Below are positions 1-13,300 of a stretch of 64,000 nt of DNA, one piece after another. The notes under the pieces are model-generated. The model was not told where the DNA came from. It did no database searches and saw only the letters and a program-made list of their open reading frames with translations. The DNA is taken from the NCBI RefSeq assembly GCF_902167145.1, contig NC_050097.1:115477982-115541981 (forward strand), written 5' to 3'. Made by a program: the position numbers and the translations under genes. This DNA is from Zea mays (taxonomy: Eukaryota > Streptophyta > Magnoliopsida > Poales > Poaceae). The stretch's first letter is position 1. Each line of letters starts with the position of its first letter.

Positions 1-2827
1 TCTCCTTCTATTATCACATATGGTCTTGTCCTTGCCTCCATTCTCTTGTTATAAGCTTCATCATCTGAAAGACAATTGCCTTGGAGGAAAGATATAATTT
101 CAGTCCTCCAATCTTTACTATGTACTGGAGAAATAGTAAGCACTGCTCTCTCCAGGAGTTCAACCGAAGGTGCTTTGATTGTTTCAAAAAATACTTCCAA
201 AGGTAGAGGGAGCCCCTGAGCCGCCGATTTGGCTAGCAAATCTGCATGCTCATTTTCACCTCTTGGAATATTCTTGACAGAAAAACCTTCGAAAGAAGTC
301 TCCAACCTTTGAACTGTATCCAAATATCTTTCAAGTTTCGGATCTCTTGCCTTGCTACTTTTGTCCACATGGCCAGAAATAACTTGAGAATCAGTCTTTA
401 GGATGGCCCTTCTTATTCCCATTGCCCTTAACTTCCAAAGCCCCAACAGAAGTGCTTTGTACTCAGCAATATTATTTGTGCAACTGAAATCAAGCTTGGC
501 TGCATAACATGTTTTGACTTTTGAAAGTGCCACTAGGACCGCAGCTTCTCCTGCAGCGAAGGTTCCCCAAGAACCATCGCAGAACACTGTCCAAGCTTCG
601 GCATCTTTGTTTACTTCTTCGTGAGCCCCTGGCGTCCAATTAGCAATGATGTCTGCTAACGCTTGGGACTTGATTGAGGATCTATGCACATAGTCAATGG
701 TGAATCATTAAGTTCTGCAGCCCATTTCCCAATCCTTCCAGTAGCTTCTCTGTTCCTCATATATCCTTCAGAGGCTATGATGAAGGAACAATTATGTGAT
801 ATGCTTGAAAATAATGTCGAAGCTTTTTGGAGGCCATTAACACAACATATAGCACCTTTTCCAATTCTGTGTAATTTTTCTTTGACGTACTCAAAACTTC
901 GGAGACGAATTATACTGGAGCTTGCTTTTTGACTTGGCTATCTAGCTTCTCCTGTACAAGTGCCACACTCACTGCAGAATGTGAAGCTGCAACATATAAG
1001 AGCAATGGAGCCCCTGGCGAAGGTGGAGATAACGTTGTTAAATCAATCAAATATTGCTTCAACTCTTCGAAGGCCTTTTGCTGAGCCGGACCCCACTGAA
1101 AGACTTCGGCTGACTTTAGTATTTCAAAGAATGGCAGATTTCTTTCTGCTGATCTGGATATAAATCTGTTCAATGATGCTAATCTACCTGCCAGCCGTTG
1201 AGCTCCTTTCTTTGTGCTTGACGGTTCCATACGAAGGATAGCTTCAATCTTGCTTGGGTTAGCTTCAATTCCCTTTGTTGATACTAGACAACCATGGAAC
1301 TTGCCCTTCCTTACCCCAAAAACACATTTTTCTGGATTTAACTTCAAAACAGCTTGCCTGAAGTTGGCAAATGTCTCTTGCAAATCAGCAATGTGATTTT
1401 CTTGCTTCGTGCTTTTAACTATGATATCATCAACATAAGTCAGTACATTCCTTCCTATTTGAGAATGAAGGAATCTGGCTGTCATTCTGCTGAAGCTTCC
1501 TCCAACATTTTAAAGTCCCTTGGGCATCCGAAGATAACAATATGTGCCACTGGGGGTTATGAAGCTAGTCTTCGGCTCATCTTCTTTCTTCATCCAGATT
1601 TGGTGGTAGCCTGAATAACAATCTAGTAGACTCATGAGCTCTGACGAAGCTACTGCATCTACTAGATAATCTATTCTTGGTAACGGGAACTCATCCTTTG
1701 GACAAGCTTGTTAAGATCTGTAAAATCAATGCACATTCTCCATTTACCATTGGCCTTCTTCACCATAACAGTATTAGCTAGCCACTCTGGGTATTTGACC
1801 TCTCTGATAACTCCAGCGCTAAGAAGCCTCTTCACTTCGTTCCGAGCACCTTCAGCTTTGTCATCAGACATTTTCCGAAGCCTTTGTTTTCTTGGCCTGA
1901 AAGATGGATCCACATTGAGTGAATGCTCAATGACATCTCTGTTTACACCGCAAAGATCATTAGCTGACCAAGCAAAGACATCTTTGTTGTTGAATAGAAA
2001 TCTTAGAAAATTCTTTTCCTGCTCTTCAGATAACTGAGACCCCAGCAGTACCTTTTATTCTGCTATATCTTCACATAGAAGCATAGGCTTCGGCTGATCC
2101 GCTGAAGCAGCCTTCTCTCTTTTGTATCGATACTGCTCACAGGCTTCGGCTCCATCTATGTTATGGATTGCCTTTGAATCTGTCCAGTTTCCTTCGGCCT
2201 TCCTGGCAGCTTCTTGACTGCCATGAACAGCAATGGGCCCTTGTTCCGAAGGTATCTTCATGCATAGATATGCTGGATGAAGTATCGCTTCGAAAGCATT
2301 AAGTGTTCCACGACCAATGATTGCATTATAGAGATACTCCATGTCAACAATGTCAAAGATAACCTGTTCAGTCCTTGTGTTATGAACAAAGACAAAGGTC
2401 ACCGGCATTGTGATTTCGCCGAGTGCTCAATCTGCCTTCCTCCGAAGTCACATAGAGGATGTGTAGCATCATGAATCTTATCCTCTGGTTCTTGCATCTG
2501 TCTGAAGGCCTTAGCAAATATGATATCCGCAGCACTGCCAGTATCAACCAGAACATTATGGACCAGAAATCCCTTAATGACACAAGATATGACGATAACA
2601 TCATTATGAGGGTAATCTTTGAGCTGAAGGTCCTACTGGGAGAAGGTGATTGGGATGTGGGACCATTTTTACTTGATGAAGGGTCCCTGCACCCCAACAT
2701 GCTGCACCCTTTTCTGTGCTTCCTTCTTCTGCTTCTTGTTAGCCGGCTCTGAACCTGAGCCGCCTGTTACCGGAAACACCAGCTTCGTAGCCGAAGATGC
2801 TTCGGCTTGGTTGCTGAATGAAGCCAT
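1..2827 (-). pseudogene. pol polyprotein remnant: protease, reverse transcriptase, RNase H
   Basis: Starts at an ATG at 2827 (MASFSNQAE..., homologous to the start of the intact pol at 10308) and runs leftwards through the retropepsin region, the RT region and the second RNase H, ending at position 1 within the linker before integrase. It is broken: frame changes in the first 150 residues, a stop at 2055-2057, and an apparent one-base loss near 1703-1707 just after the conserved LNK of RT. The RT part at 910-1485 still shows YVDDII. No gag domain lies upstream. Non-functional by sight; the domain order is certain, the exact breakpoints less so. Confidence 0.85.
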
Positions 2828-2857
2828 CAGCTCAAAAGTGGAAGTGAGTTCACCCAC

Positions 2858-2869
2858 GGTGGGCGCCAA
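2858..2869 (-). other. primer binding site of the partial Grande-like element
   Basis: Directly next to the LTR; minus-strand sequence TTGGCGCCCACC, the same as in the complete copy at 10264. Expected to pair with a tRNA 3' end to prime minus-strand DNA synthesis. Confidence 0.7.
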
Positions 2870-4469
<1,600 letters not shown>

Positions 4470-4980
4470 AAGCGTCAATGCTATTTCTAGTGGTGGTTTT
4501 TTTAAGAAAACCGCATGACGAAATCATATTTCTATAGGCGGTTTTTATGAAAACCGTCACTAAAAATCCATGATTTCTACATGTGTTTTTCTTAAGGAAC
4601 CGCTCATAAAATTGATTTCTACGGTCGGGTTTCTTACTAAAAATTATTTTTATCCTTGAGTTTTTAAATGATCTCGTATGAAAAAACTACCAACCTAAAA
4701 GTTATAGATCTTTAAAAGTTATAAAACTTTGTAGTTGACAACTTTTTCATTTGAAATCATTTAGGTCCTCAATAATTCATCTAAATTTGTCAAATTAAAA
4801 TACAAATTTTGCAAATGACCTTAGATGGGAAAAGTACCAAAATAAAAATTGTAGAACTTCAAAAGTTATAAAACTTTATAGTTGACAATTTTTTTGTTTG
4901 AATTCATTTACGTCTTGAAATAGTCAATTTATATCCGGATTGTTTTAACATGTAGGCAACCAAAACTGTAATATATAGAT
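4470..4980. repeat. old CACTA-type repeat DNA
   Basis: 4470-4640 holds several copies of a GGTTTT...AAAACCG motif in both orientations, like CACTA subterminal repeats. It is followed by two diverged direct repeats of about 105 bp (about 4670-4775 and 4816-4921), each containing AAAAGTTATAAAACTTT and GTTGACAA. This kind of repeat is common in grass CACTA elements. No intact terminus is visible here, so this is a fragment. Confidence 0.5.
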
Positions 4981-5506
4981 ATAAACTAAGTGATATGTGC
5001 AGTGAGCGGGATATGCGTGAGAGTGAGGTCATAGGTTCGATTTCCACCGTTCACATAGTCAGGAATTTTACGCAAAATATACCACGACTTGCATAGACGT
5101 CTTAATAAAGTCTTCATCTTCCAAAATCTCTATTAATAGATTGGTCGTTCTCTACGACAATTCTCTTAAATCGATATACAGAGATAGATGTTCTAAGGTG
5201 CTTGCCTCCATAATCAGTTGTAACTAAAAATAATTTATCTCCTTTTCATATGGACTTGGTCGAAAACAAACATGTGAAATGGGGTGCGATGAAAACATTA
5301 ACATTGGATCATTATGATAATTCATTATTATTGTCGTAAAGTGATTTATATGCTTTTGGACGTAATACATGCATGTGAATATATGGTTTTAATTAATACT
5401 AAATTGTGCATGTGTTAACATGCTTTCTGATATTGTTGTATACATTTCCAAATGGACAAGCCGGGTTAACCCAGCCCGGGCCCGGTCAGGCCTATCACGA
5501 ATATTA
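4981..5506. other. unassigned DNA with a weak tRNA-like motif
   Basis: 5033-5045 contains GGTTCGATTTCC, like a Pol III B box, preceded by GTGAGGTCATA. There is no matching A box or cloverleaf, so it is at best a decayed SINE end. Nothing else recognised. Confidence 0.3.
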
Positions 5507-5762
5507 CACTAGTACAAAAAAGCTCTATAAAGATAGTTCACAACCTATTTTCACTAGCGTTTTTTAGAATCGTCAGTGCTAGGTGTCGGTGGAAATGGAT
5601 CTTTTCACTGGCAGTTCTCTTAACGTAACCACCACTGGAAATAGATTTTCACTGGCAGTGCTCTTTATAAACTGTTAGTGAAAATAGATTTCCACTGGCG
5701 GTTCCCTTATATTAATTGACCATGGAAATATTTTTCCTCTGACGGTTTCTAAACTTAGCCAT
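5507..5762 (+). mobile_element. CACTA transposon terminus and subterminal repeats (first CACTA element)
   Basis: Starts CACTAGTACAAAAAAGC at 5507 after a possible 3-bp target TTA, then carries at least five copies of a TTTTCACT(A/G)GC(A/G)GTT-like subterminal repeat in both orientations. It is interrupted at 5763 by a small LTR element and resumes at 7522. Its gene remnant is at 7648-8060 on the minus strand. The opposite terminus was not found, because the Sirevirus at 8067 and everything nested in it intervene. Confidence 0.7.
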
Positions 5763-6466
5763 TGTTGGGGGTTTACCTTTGACGAAGGTCCTCAAATTTC
5801 CCTTGCTTCAGAATAAACAAATGTGTTTCATGTATACGGAGAAGGACCGACGAAGCTGGTCTTCGAATATAGAAAATTCGTCCATAAAAAAGCACAGCAA
5901 AGGTGCAAGCCGAAGATCACTGATCTCGGCACGAGGCATGCTTCGAATATGAAGTGACGAAGGGTAACAAGATGAAGTCTTGAGCGGCAAGAAAGAGAGA
6001 GAAAAGATAGTGTTGACCTTGTTGCCTTTGTAAATCATGTATGTAAAATCTTGAGGGCATGAATGTAATGTTGTACGAGACTGTTCGTCTTTCCTATACA
6101 TAGATAAACAACACCATGTTTAAATTCACTTTTTCGAGGGCCTTAGCTTCATCTCCCTTAGCCTTCGAAGTATTTTTGAGCTATCTTGTGTGGAGAAGTT
6201 GAATGTATGTTTGTAAACCTGTTTTATACGAAGAGAAATGAAATGAAAATACCAAGGCATAAGAGATGAGTCTTGTTCTTCCTTGCTTATTATCCTTGCT
6301 TATTAACCTATCATTTAATATTATTTTGCTCACTTTTCCTCTCAAGAATCATTGTCTTCAAGTTGTTACTTCAAATAAGTAACAACATAAGGATGAAGAT
6401 TCATATTATCAACTTGTGATTCCTTCTTTTTTATGCCATGTAGCAATCGAAAGCAAGTGACCAACA
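5763..6466 (+). repeat. 5' LTR of the small element
   Basis: 704 bp, TG...CA ends, TATA-like box CCTATACATAG near 6094-6104. It is followed directly by a decayed primer binding site (6467-6478). Confidence 0.85.
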
Positions 6467-6511
6467 TTAGCACCCACCTCTGGTGATTCCACGACCACAA
6501 TAACCTACACC

Positions 6512-6766
6512 ATGCCACCGAAGAAGGCAAGGGAAACCGGCTTTGTCCTCAGGAACTTGGACCCCAATCAAGGAGACGAAGTTCTCCTCAGGGAGGCAAG
6601 GAACCAGAAGAGGAAGGACGTCAGCCTAGAACCGCAAGACGAGGAGCTTGATAAAGAGATCAATAACCTCGAAGCAATCCACCAGCAAATGGACAAGTAC
6701 ATGGAGAAGGTGCTTTGTCTTCCTGAGCTTCAGAAAAAGATTGAGAAGGTGTTTTTGGACCTTTGA
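6512..6766 (+). CDS. 84-residue gag-like coiled-coil protein in the small LTR element
   Basis: The only reading frame between the two LTRs. It starts at an ATG 46 bases after the 5' LTR and ends in TGA about 75 bases before the 3' LTR. It is highly charged, with a predicted helical stretch at about residues 45-80 (EELDKEINNLEAIHQQMDKY). This resembles the N-terminal coiled coil in gag of Tat-lineage elements, but that assignment is my judgement; no capsid or zinc knuckle is present. It may be a gag remnant left by a large internal deletion. The frame is open in full, unlike most genes nearby. Confidence 0.5.
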   Translation: MPPKKARETGFVLRNLDPNQGDEVLLREARNQKRKDVSLEPQDEELDKEINNLEAIHQQMDKYMEKVLCLPELQKKIEKVFLDL

Positions 6767-6840
6767 AGCAAGGGCTCCCAATTGTCTTTTTTTGATCTAA
6801 GCTCGTTATGAACGAACGAACTCATCCCACAAGGTGCTAC

Positions 6841-7521
6841 TGTTGGGGGCCTACATTTGCTAAAGGTCCTCAAATTGCCCTTGCTTCGGAATAACCAATA
6901 AACCAAATGTGTTTTAGGTATACAGAGAAGGACGAATATAAAAACTTCGTCTGTAAAAAAGCACAACAGAGGTGCAAGCCAAAGATCACCGATCTTGGTG
7001 CGAGGCATGCTTCAAATATGAAGTGATGAAGGGGAAGAAGATGAATTCTTGAGCGATAGGAAACAAAGAGAAAAGACAATGTTGATCTTGTATCCTTTGT
7101 AAATCATGTATGTAAAACCTTGAGGGTATGAATGTAATTTTGTACAAGACTGTTTGTCTTCTCTATAAATAGGTGAACAGTACCATGTATAAATTCACCT
7201 TTTTGAGGGCCTTAGCTTCGTTTCGCTTAGCCTTCGAAGTATCTTCGAGCTGTATTGTGTGGAGAAGCCGAAGGTATGTTTGTAAACATGTTTTACACGA
7301 AGAGAAATGAAATTAAATGCCAAGGCATAAGAGATGAGTCCTATTCTTCCTTGCTTATTAACCTGTCATTTAATATTCCTTCGCTCATATTTGTTCTCAA
7401 GAACCTTCATCTTCAAGTTGTTACTTTGAATAAGTAACATCATAAGGATGAAGTTTCATATTCTCAACTTGTGTTGCCTTGTTTTTTATGCCATGCAGCA
7501 ACCGAAAACAAGTGACCAACA
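6841..7521 (+). repeat. 3' LTR of the small element
   Basis: 681 bp, aligned throughout with 5763-6466, with several small deletions and many substitutions, so the insertion is not recent. TATA-like CTCTATAAATAG near 7161. Confidence 0.85.
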
Positions 7522-7587
7522 ACCGTTAGTTGTAATTTTCCCGCCTTTTTTCAAATTTTCCATCAAAACACAATTTTATATATATTT

Positions 7588-7599
<12 letters not shown>

Positions 7600-7622
<23 letters not shown>
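7600..7622. repeat. short (TA)n run
   Basis: CACACACACA followed by about eleven TA units. Confidence 0.9.
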
Positions 7623-7647
7623 ATCTACTAAACCATATTGGATAATA

Positions 7648-8060
7648 TCATACATTCATATACATCAAAGTTTTTACCTCTGCTCTAATAACTACTCTAC
7701 TAAGATTTAGTCTACTATTTTTTGTTAGCACTCTAAACTCTGGCCTTGCTATGACACTGGTAGCATCATGATATTTTCCTTCACATGGAATGACTTCTTT
7801 CAAGATGAATGAGCACATGTCCTTAGTTATGTTGTACAAAGCACCTTCGGTCATATGGTCCACATTTTTTAGTTCAAAATCCTAGAAAGGAAGTTTATAC
7901 AAATCATATATTTACACTTGATAATGCATTTGAAACTATATTTACAAACATGACTATTACTAATAATACCTTATCAGGGTTCTTGATGTATCATCCGTTC
8001 TCTCTCATAAACTCGCACATATATAATCCACAAAGGACCGATCCAGGTGGTTACTTGTGG
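7648..8060 (-). pseudogene. C48 (Ulp1-like) peptidase-type protein remnant of the CACTA element, with an intron
   Basis: Read on the minus strand from 8060: the residues PPGSVLCGLYMCEFMREN match the C-terminal signature of the Ulp1/C48-type proteins carried by many plant CACTA elements. A canonical 88-bp intron follows (7882-7969; AAG^GTATTA ... TTTCTAG^GA), then an exon that runs to a stop at 7648 (...DHMTEGALYNITKDMC...). An in-frame stop after MRENG and the missing upstream part, removed by the Sirevirus border at 8067, make it a pseudogene. It supports 7522-8066 being the interior of the CACTA element that starts at 5507. The family call rests on motif memory, not a search. Confidence 0.55.
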
Positions 8061-8066
8061 CACTAC

Positions 8067-9631
8067 TAAAAGGGAAATGTGCCCTTGGACCATTTCTATA
8101 TTGGTTTGGTGATTAAATGCTCAAAACATTGGTTTTGGACTAACATCATCTTGTATAAGCATGAGCACAGATAGCTAAAGCAAATTGAGAGAAAGACACT
8201 TTTTAGGCTCGAAAATGAGCATACTACAAAATGATGAGGTTCTTAGTGAAAAAGGTATGCTTCTAACACTTAGTCAATTGTTTTAGGTACTAATTATGTT
8301 TGTCTAAGTGTTACAGACTATAGCCCTGTTTGGCACAGCTTATTTTCAGCTTCTTCACAAATTTAAGCAGAAGTTCTGCCAAACAGACAGCTTCTGCAGC
8401 AGCTTATCAGTTCAGCCACTTCTCAAAATGAACTAAAAGCAGACAACAAGCAGAAGCTGCTTTTTACCAGCTTATCAGATAAGCTGCTTTTTCAACAAGT
8501 AGCAGCTGTGCCAAACAGGGCCTATGTGATGTCAAGTCAAAAGGTGCAAAAGGGAATTGGCATGAAAAAGGAGCATCTGGGCTGTTCTGTGGAGCACCGG
8601 ACGGTCCGGTGCCACCCACAGGACAGTCCGGTGTGCACCAAACAGTCTGGTGACAGTCTGGCCGTACAGGCTTCTCTCGGGAAAAATCAGCTCCCTCGGC
8701 TATAATTCATCGGACGGTCCACGCGAAGTGCTAGACAGTCTAGTGTGCCAGCCGGCCAATAGCTTCTTGACACGTCAGCCAAAGCCAATGGTCAACGGGA
8801 GCACTAGATAGTCCAGTGCCATCCACCGGATGGTCCGGTGCCCCCATAAGAAGAAAGTAGCCAATCAAGAGATATGCGATTGTTGCACTATGCAGTGTCC
8901 AGTGTGCACCGGACAATCCAAGGCACCCGCGGCCAGAAGGCAACCAAGGCCTTCTTAATGGAGTTCCAGTGTCTCCTAGGTCTCTTGGGGCTCTAAAAGG
9001 ACCCCCTAGGCGCCATGGAGTAGTACACAAGCACACCTTGAGCATTCTACAACTTCGAGACTCCGCAAACACGTTGTTGATTCATTAGAGAGAGATTTGA
9101 GCGAGTTTTGAGATGTGACTCTGTCGTTTTCATTCTTGCGCTTTGTTCTTCGCTTGTGTGCATGTTGTTCCTGTGATTGTGCTCTTGTGTGTGTTTCTAC
9201 TTCCCTCCTTACTCCGGCTTTGATTGAGATCATTTGCGTAAGGCGTGAGAGACTCCAATTTGTGGAGATTCCTCACAACTGAGAATCGATATAAGGAAGA
9301 CAACTGTGGTACTCAAGTTTGATCTTTGGATCACTTGAGAGGGGTTGAGTGCAACCCTTGACCAAAGGAGGTCAGCACAATGTGGAGTTGGCATTGGCCG
9401 AACCACGGGGTAAAATCACCGTGTCACATGTCCATTTACTTTATTGCGATTATCGTCTTCTTGAGTTCTCATATTCACTTGTATTCTTGCTCCTAAGTTT
9501 GATACACATGTCAAAGGAGCAATCAAGTGAAGAGTTCTCTTCTCTATCTCTACTCATACCAACTTGGTTTTAGTTCTCACTAATACTCATTATAAACCAA
9601 GTTTGTATTGTTTAGAGTTAATTTTTGCAGG
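8067..9631 (+). repeat. Sirevirus LTR A, main part
   Basis: Starts TAAAAGGGAAATGTGCCC, a TG-to-TA variant of the usual TGAAAGGG start, and shows decayed CACCGG...CCGGTG palindromes (8597-8850), a degenerate TATA region (near 8992) and the U5 segment with GAGAGACTCCAA. It stops at GCAGG before the target duplication ATCAC; the LTR continues at 22620 (ATCACCTATTCACCCC). Possible left target duplication ACTAC (8062-8066). Many substitutions against the young Sirevirus at 41610 make it an old copy. No internal region of this element is seen in the window. Confidence 0.85.
8322..8521. mobile_element. hAT-like miniature inverted-repeat element (MITE)
   Basis: About 200 bp inside Sirevirus LTR A, with terminal inverted repeats GCCCTGTTTGGCACAGCT at both ends and rich in AGCTT/AAGCT palindromes. 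The ends look like grass hAT MITEs. I see only CTAT on both sides (8318-8321 and 8522-8525), not a clean 8-bp target duplication, so the superfamily is uncertain. No coding capacity. Confidence 0.75.
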
Positions 9632-9636
9632 ATCAC
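9632..9636 (+). other. target-site duplication ATCAC (left)
   Basis: Matches 22620-22624 exactly and defines the insertion of the Grande-like element in Sirevirus LTR A. Confidence 0.95.
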
Positions 9637-10263
9637 TGTTGGGACCATGCTTCGTCGCCGAAGGTCCTGCAGAAATAGACAGCTTCGGCTAAAGCTGCTC
9701 GTACGCGATGCCGAAGGCATCATTCATGAAGCTTCGGTAATACAGCATATCCGAAGACGAAGGGTTGAACCGACTTAAAGATAGCATGACCTTTTAGTCC
9801 ATAAGGGTCTGAGTCATCGTTGTAAACTTTTATGAGGGACATGATTGTAATTCCTCACAGGCTGTGTCCTGTGCCTATAAATAGTGAACAATATTCCTTT
9901 ACAGTTCATGCATTCCTGTAATTACTAACGCATCACTCAGGAATTATTGTTTGTCAAGGCAAAGGTATAAATGTACCTAAACATTGTATTCAAATACCTT
10001 AAATTCATATAATAAGACATGTGAATGATGTCATTTATTTTCAATGTATTTATCTTTAATGTTTCATATTTTACTTTACTTTGTATTATCTTTATAAGTT
10101 TAATTACGAAGGTGAAACCTTCGTAATATTATGCTTGTGACCTTCGTCCGAAGTTCATTAAATCCTTGTGGAGATAATGCTTCGATGGACGAAGGGCATT
10201 GATATTTAACATTTTATGTTGCCTTGTTCTTAACTCATAGCATTTGAGAACAAGTCCCCAACA
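9637..10263 (+). repeat. 5' LTR of the Grande-like element
   Basis: 627 bp, TGTTGGGACC...CCCCAACA, TATA box CCTATAAATAG near 9876-9886, followed directly by the primer binding site. Confidence 0.95.
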
Positions 10264-10275
10264 TTGGCGCCCACC
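10264..10275 (+). other. primer binding site (TTGGCGCCCACC)
   Basis: Adjacent to the 5' LTR. The core TGGCGCC is typical of Tat-lineage Ty3/gypsy elements. Confidence 0.75.
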
Positions 10276-10307
10276 TCCGGTGAACTCACTTCCACTTTTT
10301 TGAGCTG

Positions 10308-13300
10308 ATGGCTTCGTTCAACAATCAAGCTGGAGCTGCTTCGGCCCCGAAGCTGGTACTCCCGATAACAGGCGGTTCATGTTCAGAGCCAGCCAACAAG
10401 AAGCAGAAGAAGGAGGCACAGAGAAGGTTACAGCATGTCGGGGTGCAAGGACCCTTCATCAAGTCAAGATGGTCTCACATTCCAATTACCTTCTCCCAAG
10501 AGGATCTTCAACTCAAGGATTACCCACACAACGATGCTATGGTTATCTCTTGTGTGATCAAAGGATTTCTGGTCCATAATGTTTTGGTTGATACAGGCAG
10601 TGCAGCTGATATCATATTTGCTAAGGTCTTCAGACAGATGCAAGAGCCCAAAGACAAAATTCATGATGCCACACATCCCCTTTGTGGCTTCGGAGGAAGG
10701 CAGATTGTAGCACTCGGCAAAATTACAATGCCAGTGACCTTCGGATTTATCAACAACACAAGGACTGAACAAGTTGTGTTTGATATTGTTGACATGGAAT
10801 ACCCTTACAATGCAATCATTGGTCGTGGTACTCTCAATGCCTTCGAAGCAATTCTTCATCCAGCTTATCTTTGCATGAAGATACCTTCGGACCAAGGGCC
10901 CATTGCTATTCATGGAAGTCAGGAAGCTGCCAGAAGGGCCGAAGGAAATTGGACAGACTCAAAAGCAGTCCATAATATAGATGGAGCTGAAGCTTGTGAG
11001 CAATACAAGTTCAGAAGAGAAAAAGTTGCTTTGGCTGATCAGCCGAAGCCCATGCTCTTATGTGAGGACATAGCAGAGCAGAAGGTGCTATTGGGATCTC
11101 AACTGTCCGAAGAACACGAGAAAACCTTGATAAGGTTTTTGTTCAACAATAAAGATGTTTTTGCTTGGTCAGCTAATGATCTTTGCGGAGTTAACAGGGA
11201 TGTTATTGAGGACTCGCTCAATGTTGATCCATCCTTCAGACCCAGAAAGCAGAGGCTTCGGAAGATGTCTGATGACAAGGCCGAAGGTGCTCGGAATGAA
11301 GTGAAAAGACTCCTCAGTGCCGGAGTTATCAGAGAGGTAAAATATCCAGAATGGTTGGCTAACACTGTTATGGTAAAGAAGGCCAATGGTAAATGGAGAA
11401 TGTGTATCGATTTTACTCATCTCAACAAGGCCTGTCCGAAGGACGAGTTTCCATTGCCAAGGATAGATTCCCTAGTTGATGCAGCAGCTTCATCAGAGCT
11501 TATGAGTCTGCTGGATTGTTATTCAGGCTATCACCAAATTTGGATGAAGAAGGAGGATGAACCAAAAACCAGCTTCATAACCCCTAGTGGAACATATTGT
11601 TACCTTTGGATGCCTGAGGGGCTTAAGAATGCTGGAGGAAGCTTCAGCAGAATGACAACGAAGGTTCTTCATTCCCAGATAGGCAAAAATGTGCTAACTT
11701 ATGTTGATGATATCATTGTAAAAAGCACGAAGCAAGGTAATCACATTGCTGATCTGCAGGAGACCTTCGCTAATTTTAGGCAGGCTGGTTTAAAGTTGAA
11801 CCCAGAAAAATGTGTCTTCGGAGTGAAGAAAGGAAAATTTCTTGGTTGTCTAGTCTCAACAAAAGGGATAGAAGCTAATCCAAACAAAATCGAAGCTATC
11901 CTTCGAATGGAGCCACCAAGTACAAAGAAGGGGGCTCAAAGATTGACAGGAAGACTGGCATCTCTCAACAGATTTATATCTAGATCAGCAGAGAGAAACT
12001 TACCATTTTTCGAAGTACTGAAATCAGCTGAAGTTTTTCAATGGGGACCAGTTCAGCAGAAAGCCTTCGAAGAGCTGAAGCAATATTTGATAAACCTAAC
12101 AACACTAACTCCACCAACGCCAGGGGCTCCTCTGTTATTATATGTGGCAGCTTCGCACTCAGCGGTAAGTGCAGCACTCGTCCAGGAGAAGCTTGAAGGC
12201 CAAGTCAAAAAGCAAGCCCCAATATACTTCATATCAGAAGTTCTTAGTCTATCAAAGAAAAATTATACGGAATTGGAGAAGGTACTGTATGCTGTTTTGA
12301 TGGCCTCCAGGAAGCTTCGGCATTATTTCCAAGCTTACAATATAATTGTTCCTTCTTCACAACCATTGAAGGACATCATGAGAAATCGAGAAGCTACTGG
12401 AAGGATTGGAAAATGGGCTGCAGAGCTCAATGAATTTTGTATTGATTATGTGCATTGGTCTTCGATTCAATCCCAAGCGTTGGCAGACTTCATTGCTGAC
12501 TGGACGCCAGGGGCTCAAGAGGAAGAAATGAATAAAGATGCCGAAGTATGGACAGTGTTTTGCGATGGGTCTTGGGGAACCTTCGGAGCAGGAGCAGCTG
12601 CTATCTTGGTTTCACCTTCCAAAGTTAAAACTTGTTATGCGACAAGACTTGATTTCAGTTGCACAAACAATATTGCCAAGTACGAAGCTCTGCTCTTGGG
12701 TCTTCGGAAGTTAAAGGCAATGGGAATCAGAAGGGCCATTCTTAAAATTGATTCCCAAGTTATTTCTGGTCATATTGACAAAAGCTACAAAGCAAGAGAT
12801 CCGAAGCTTGAAAAATACTTAGATACAGTCCGAAGGATTGAGGCTTCCTTCGAAGGATTCTCTGTTAAAAATATTCCTCTTGGAGAAAATGAATATGCTG
12901 ATCTATTAGCCAAGTCAGCAGCACAGGGGCTGCCCTTACCTTCGGAAGTATTTTTCGAAACAATAAAAGCACCTTCGGTCGAGCTTCTTGAAAGAGCAGT
13001 CCTCAACATATCCCCTGTTTATAGTGAAGATTGGAGAACTGATATTATCTCTTTCCTTCAGGGCAATTTTCTTTCAGATGACGAAGCTTATAACAGGAGG
13101 ATAGAAGCAAGAGCTCGACCATATGTCATAATAGAAGGGGAATTATACAAGCGGGGGGTATGTTCCCCGTTACTCAAGTGTTTATCCAAAGCCGAAGGCA
13201 TAGAATTGATAAAGGAAATACACGCAGGCCTGTGTGGATCTCACATTGGATCTAGGCCTTTGCTCGGAAAAGTTTTTCGTCAAGGATTTTATTGGCCAAA

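Larger units (their letters stand above)
5763..7521 (+). mobile_element. small non-autonomous LTR retrotransposon with Grande-like ends
   Basis: LTRs 5763-6466 (704 bp) and 6841-7521 (681 bp), each TGTTGGGGG...CCAACA, enclose only 374 bp. The primer-binding side (TTAGCACCCACC) and the 40 bases before the 3' LTR (ending GGTGCTAC) resemble those of the Grande-like element (TTGGCGCCCACC; GGGGCTAC), and the LTRs share the GAAGGTCC start and a TATAAATAG box. There is no protease, RT or integrase. Flanks GCCAT (5758-5762) and ACCGT (7522-7526) match at three of five positions, a possible decayed target duplication. It is inserted in the CACTA element. Confidence 0.85.

Noticed and set aside
5000..5055. 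Possible tRNA or SINE
   Set aside because: Only a B-box-like GGTTCGATTTCC; no A box or cloverleaf.
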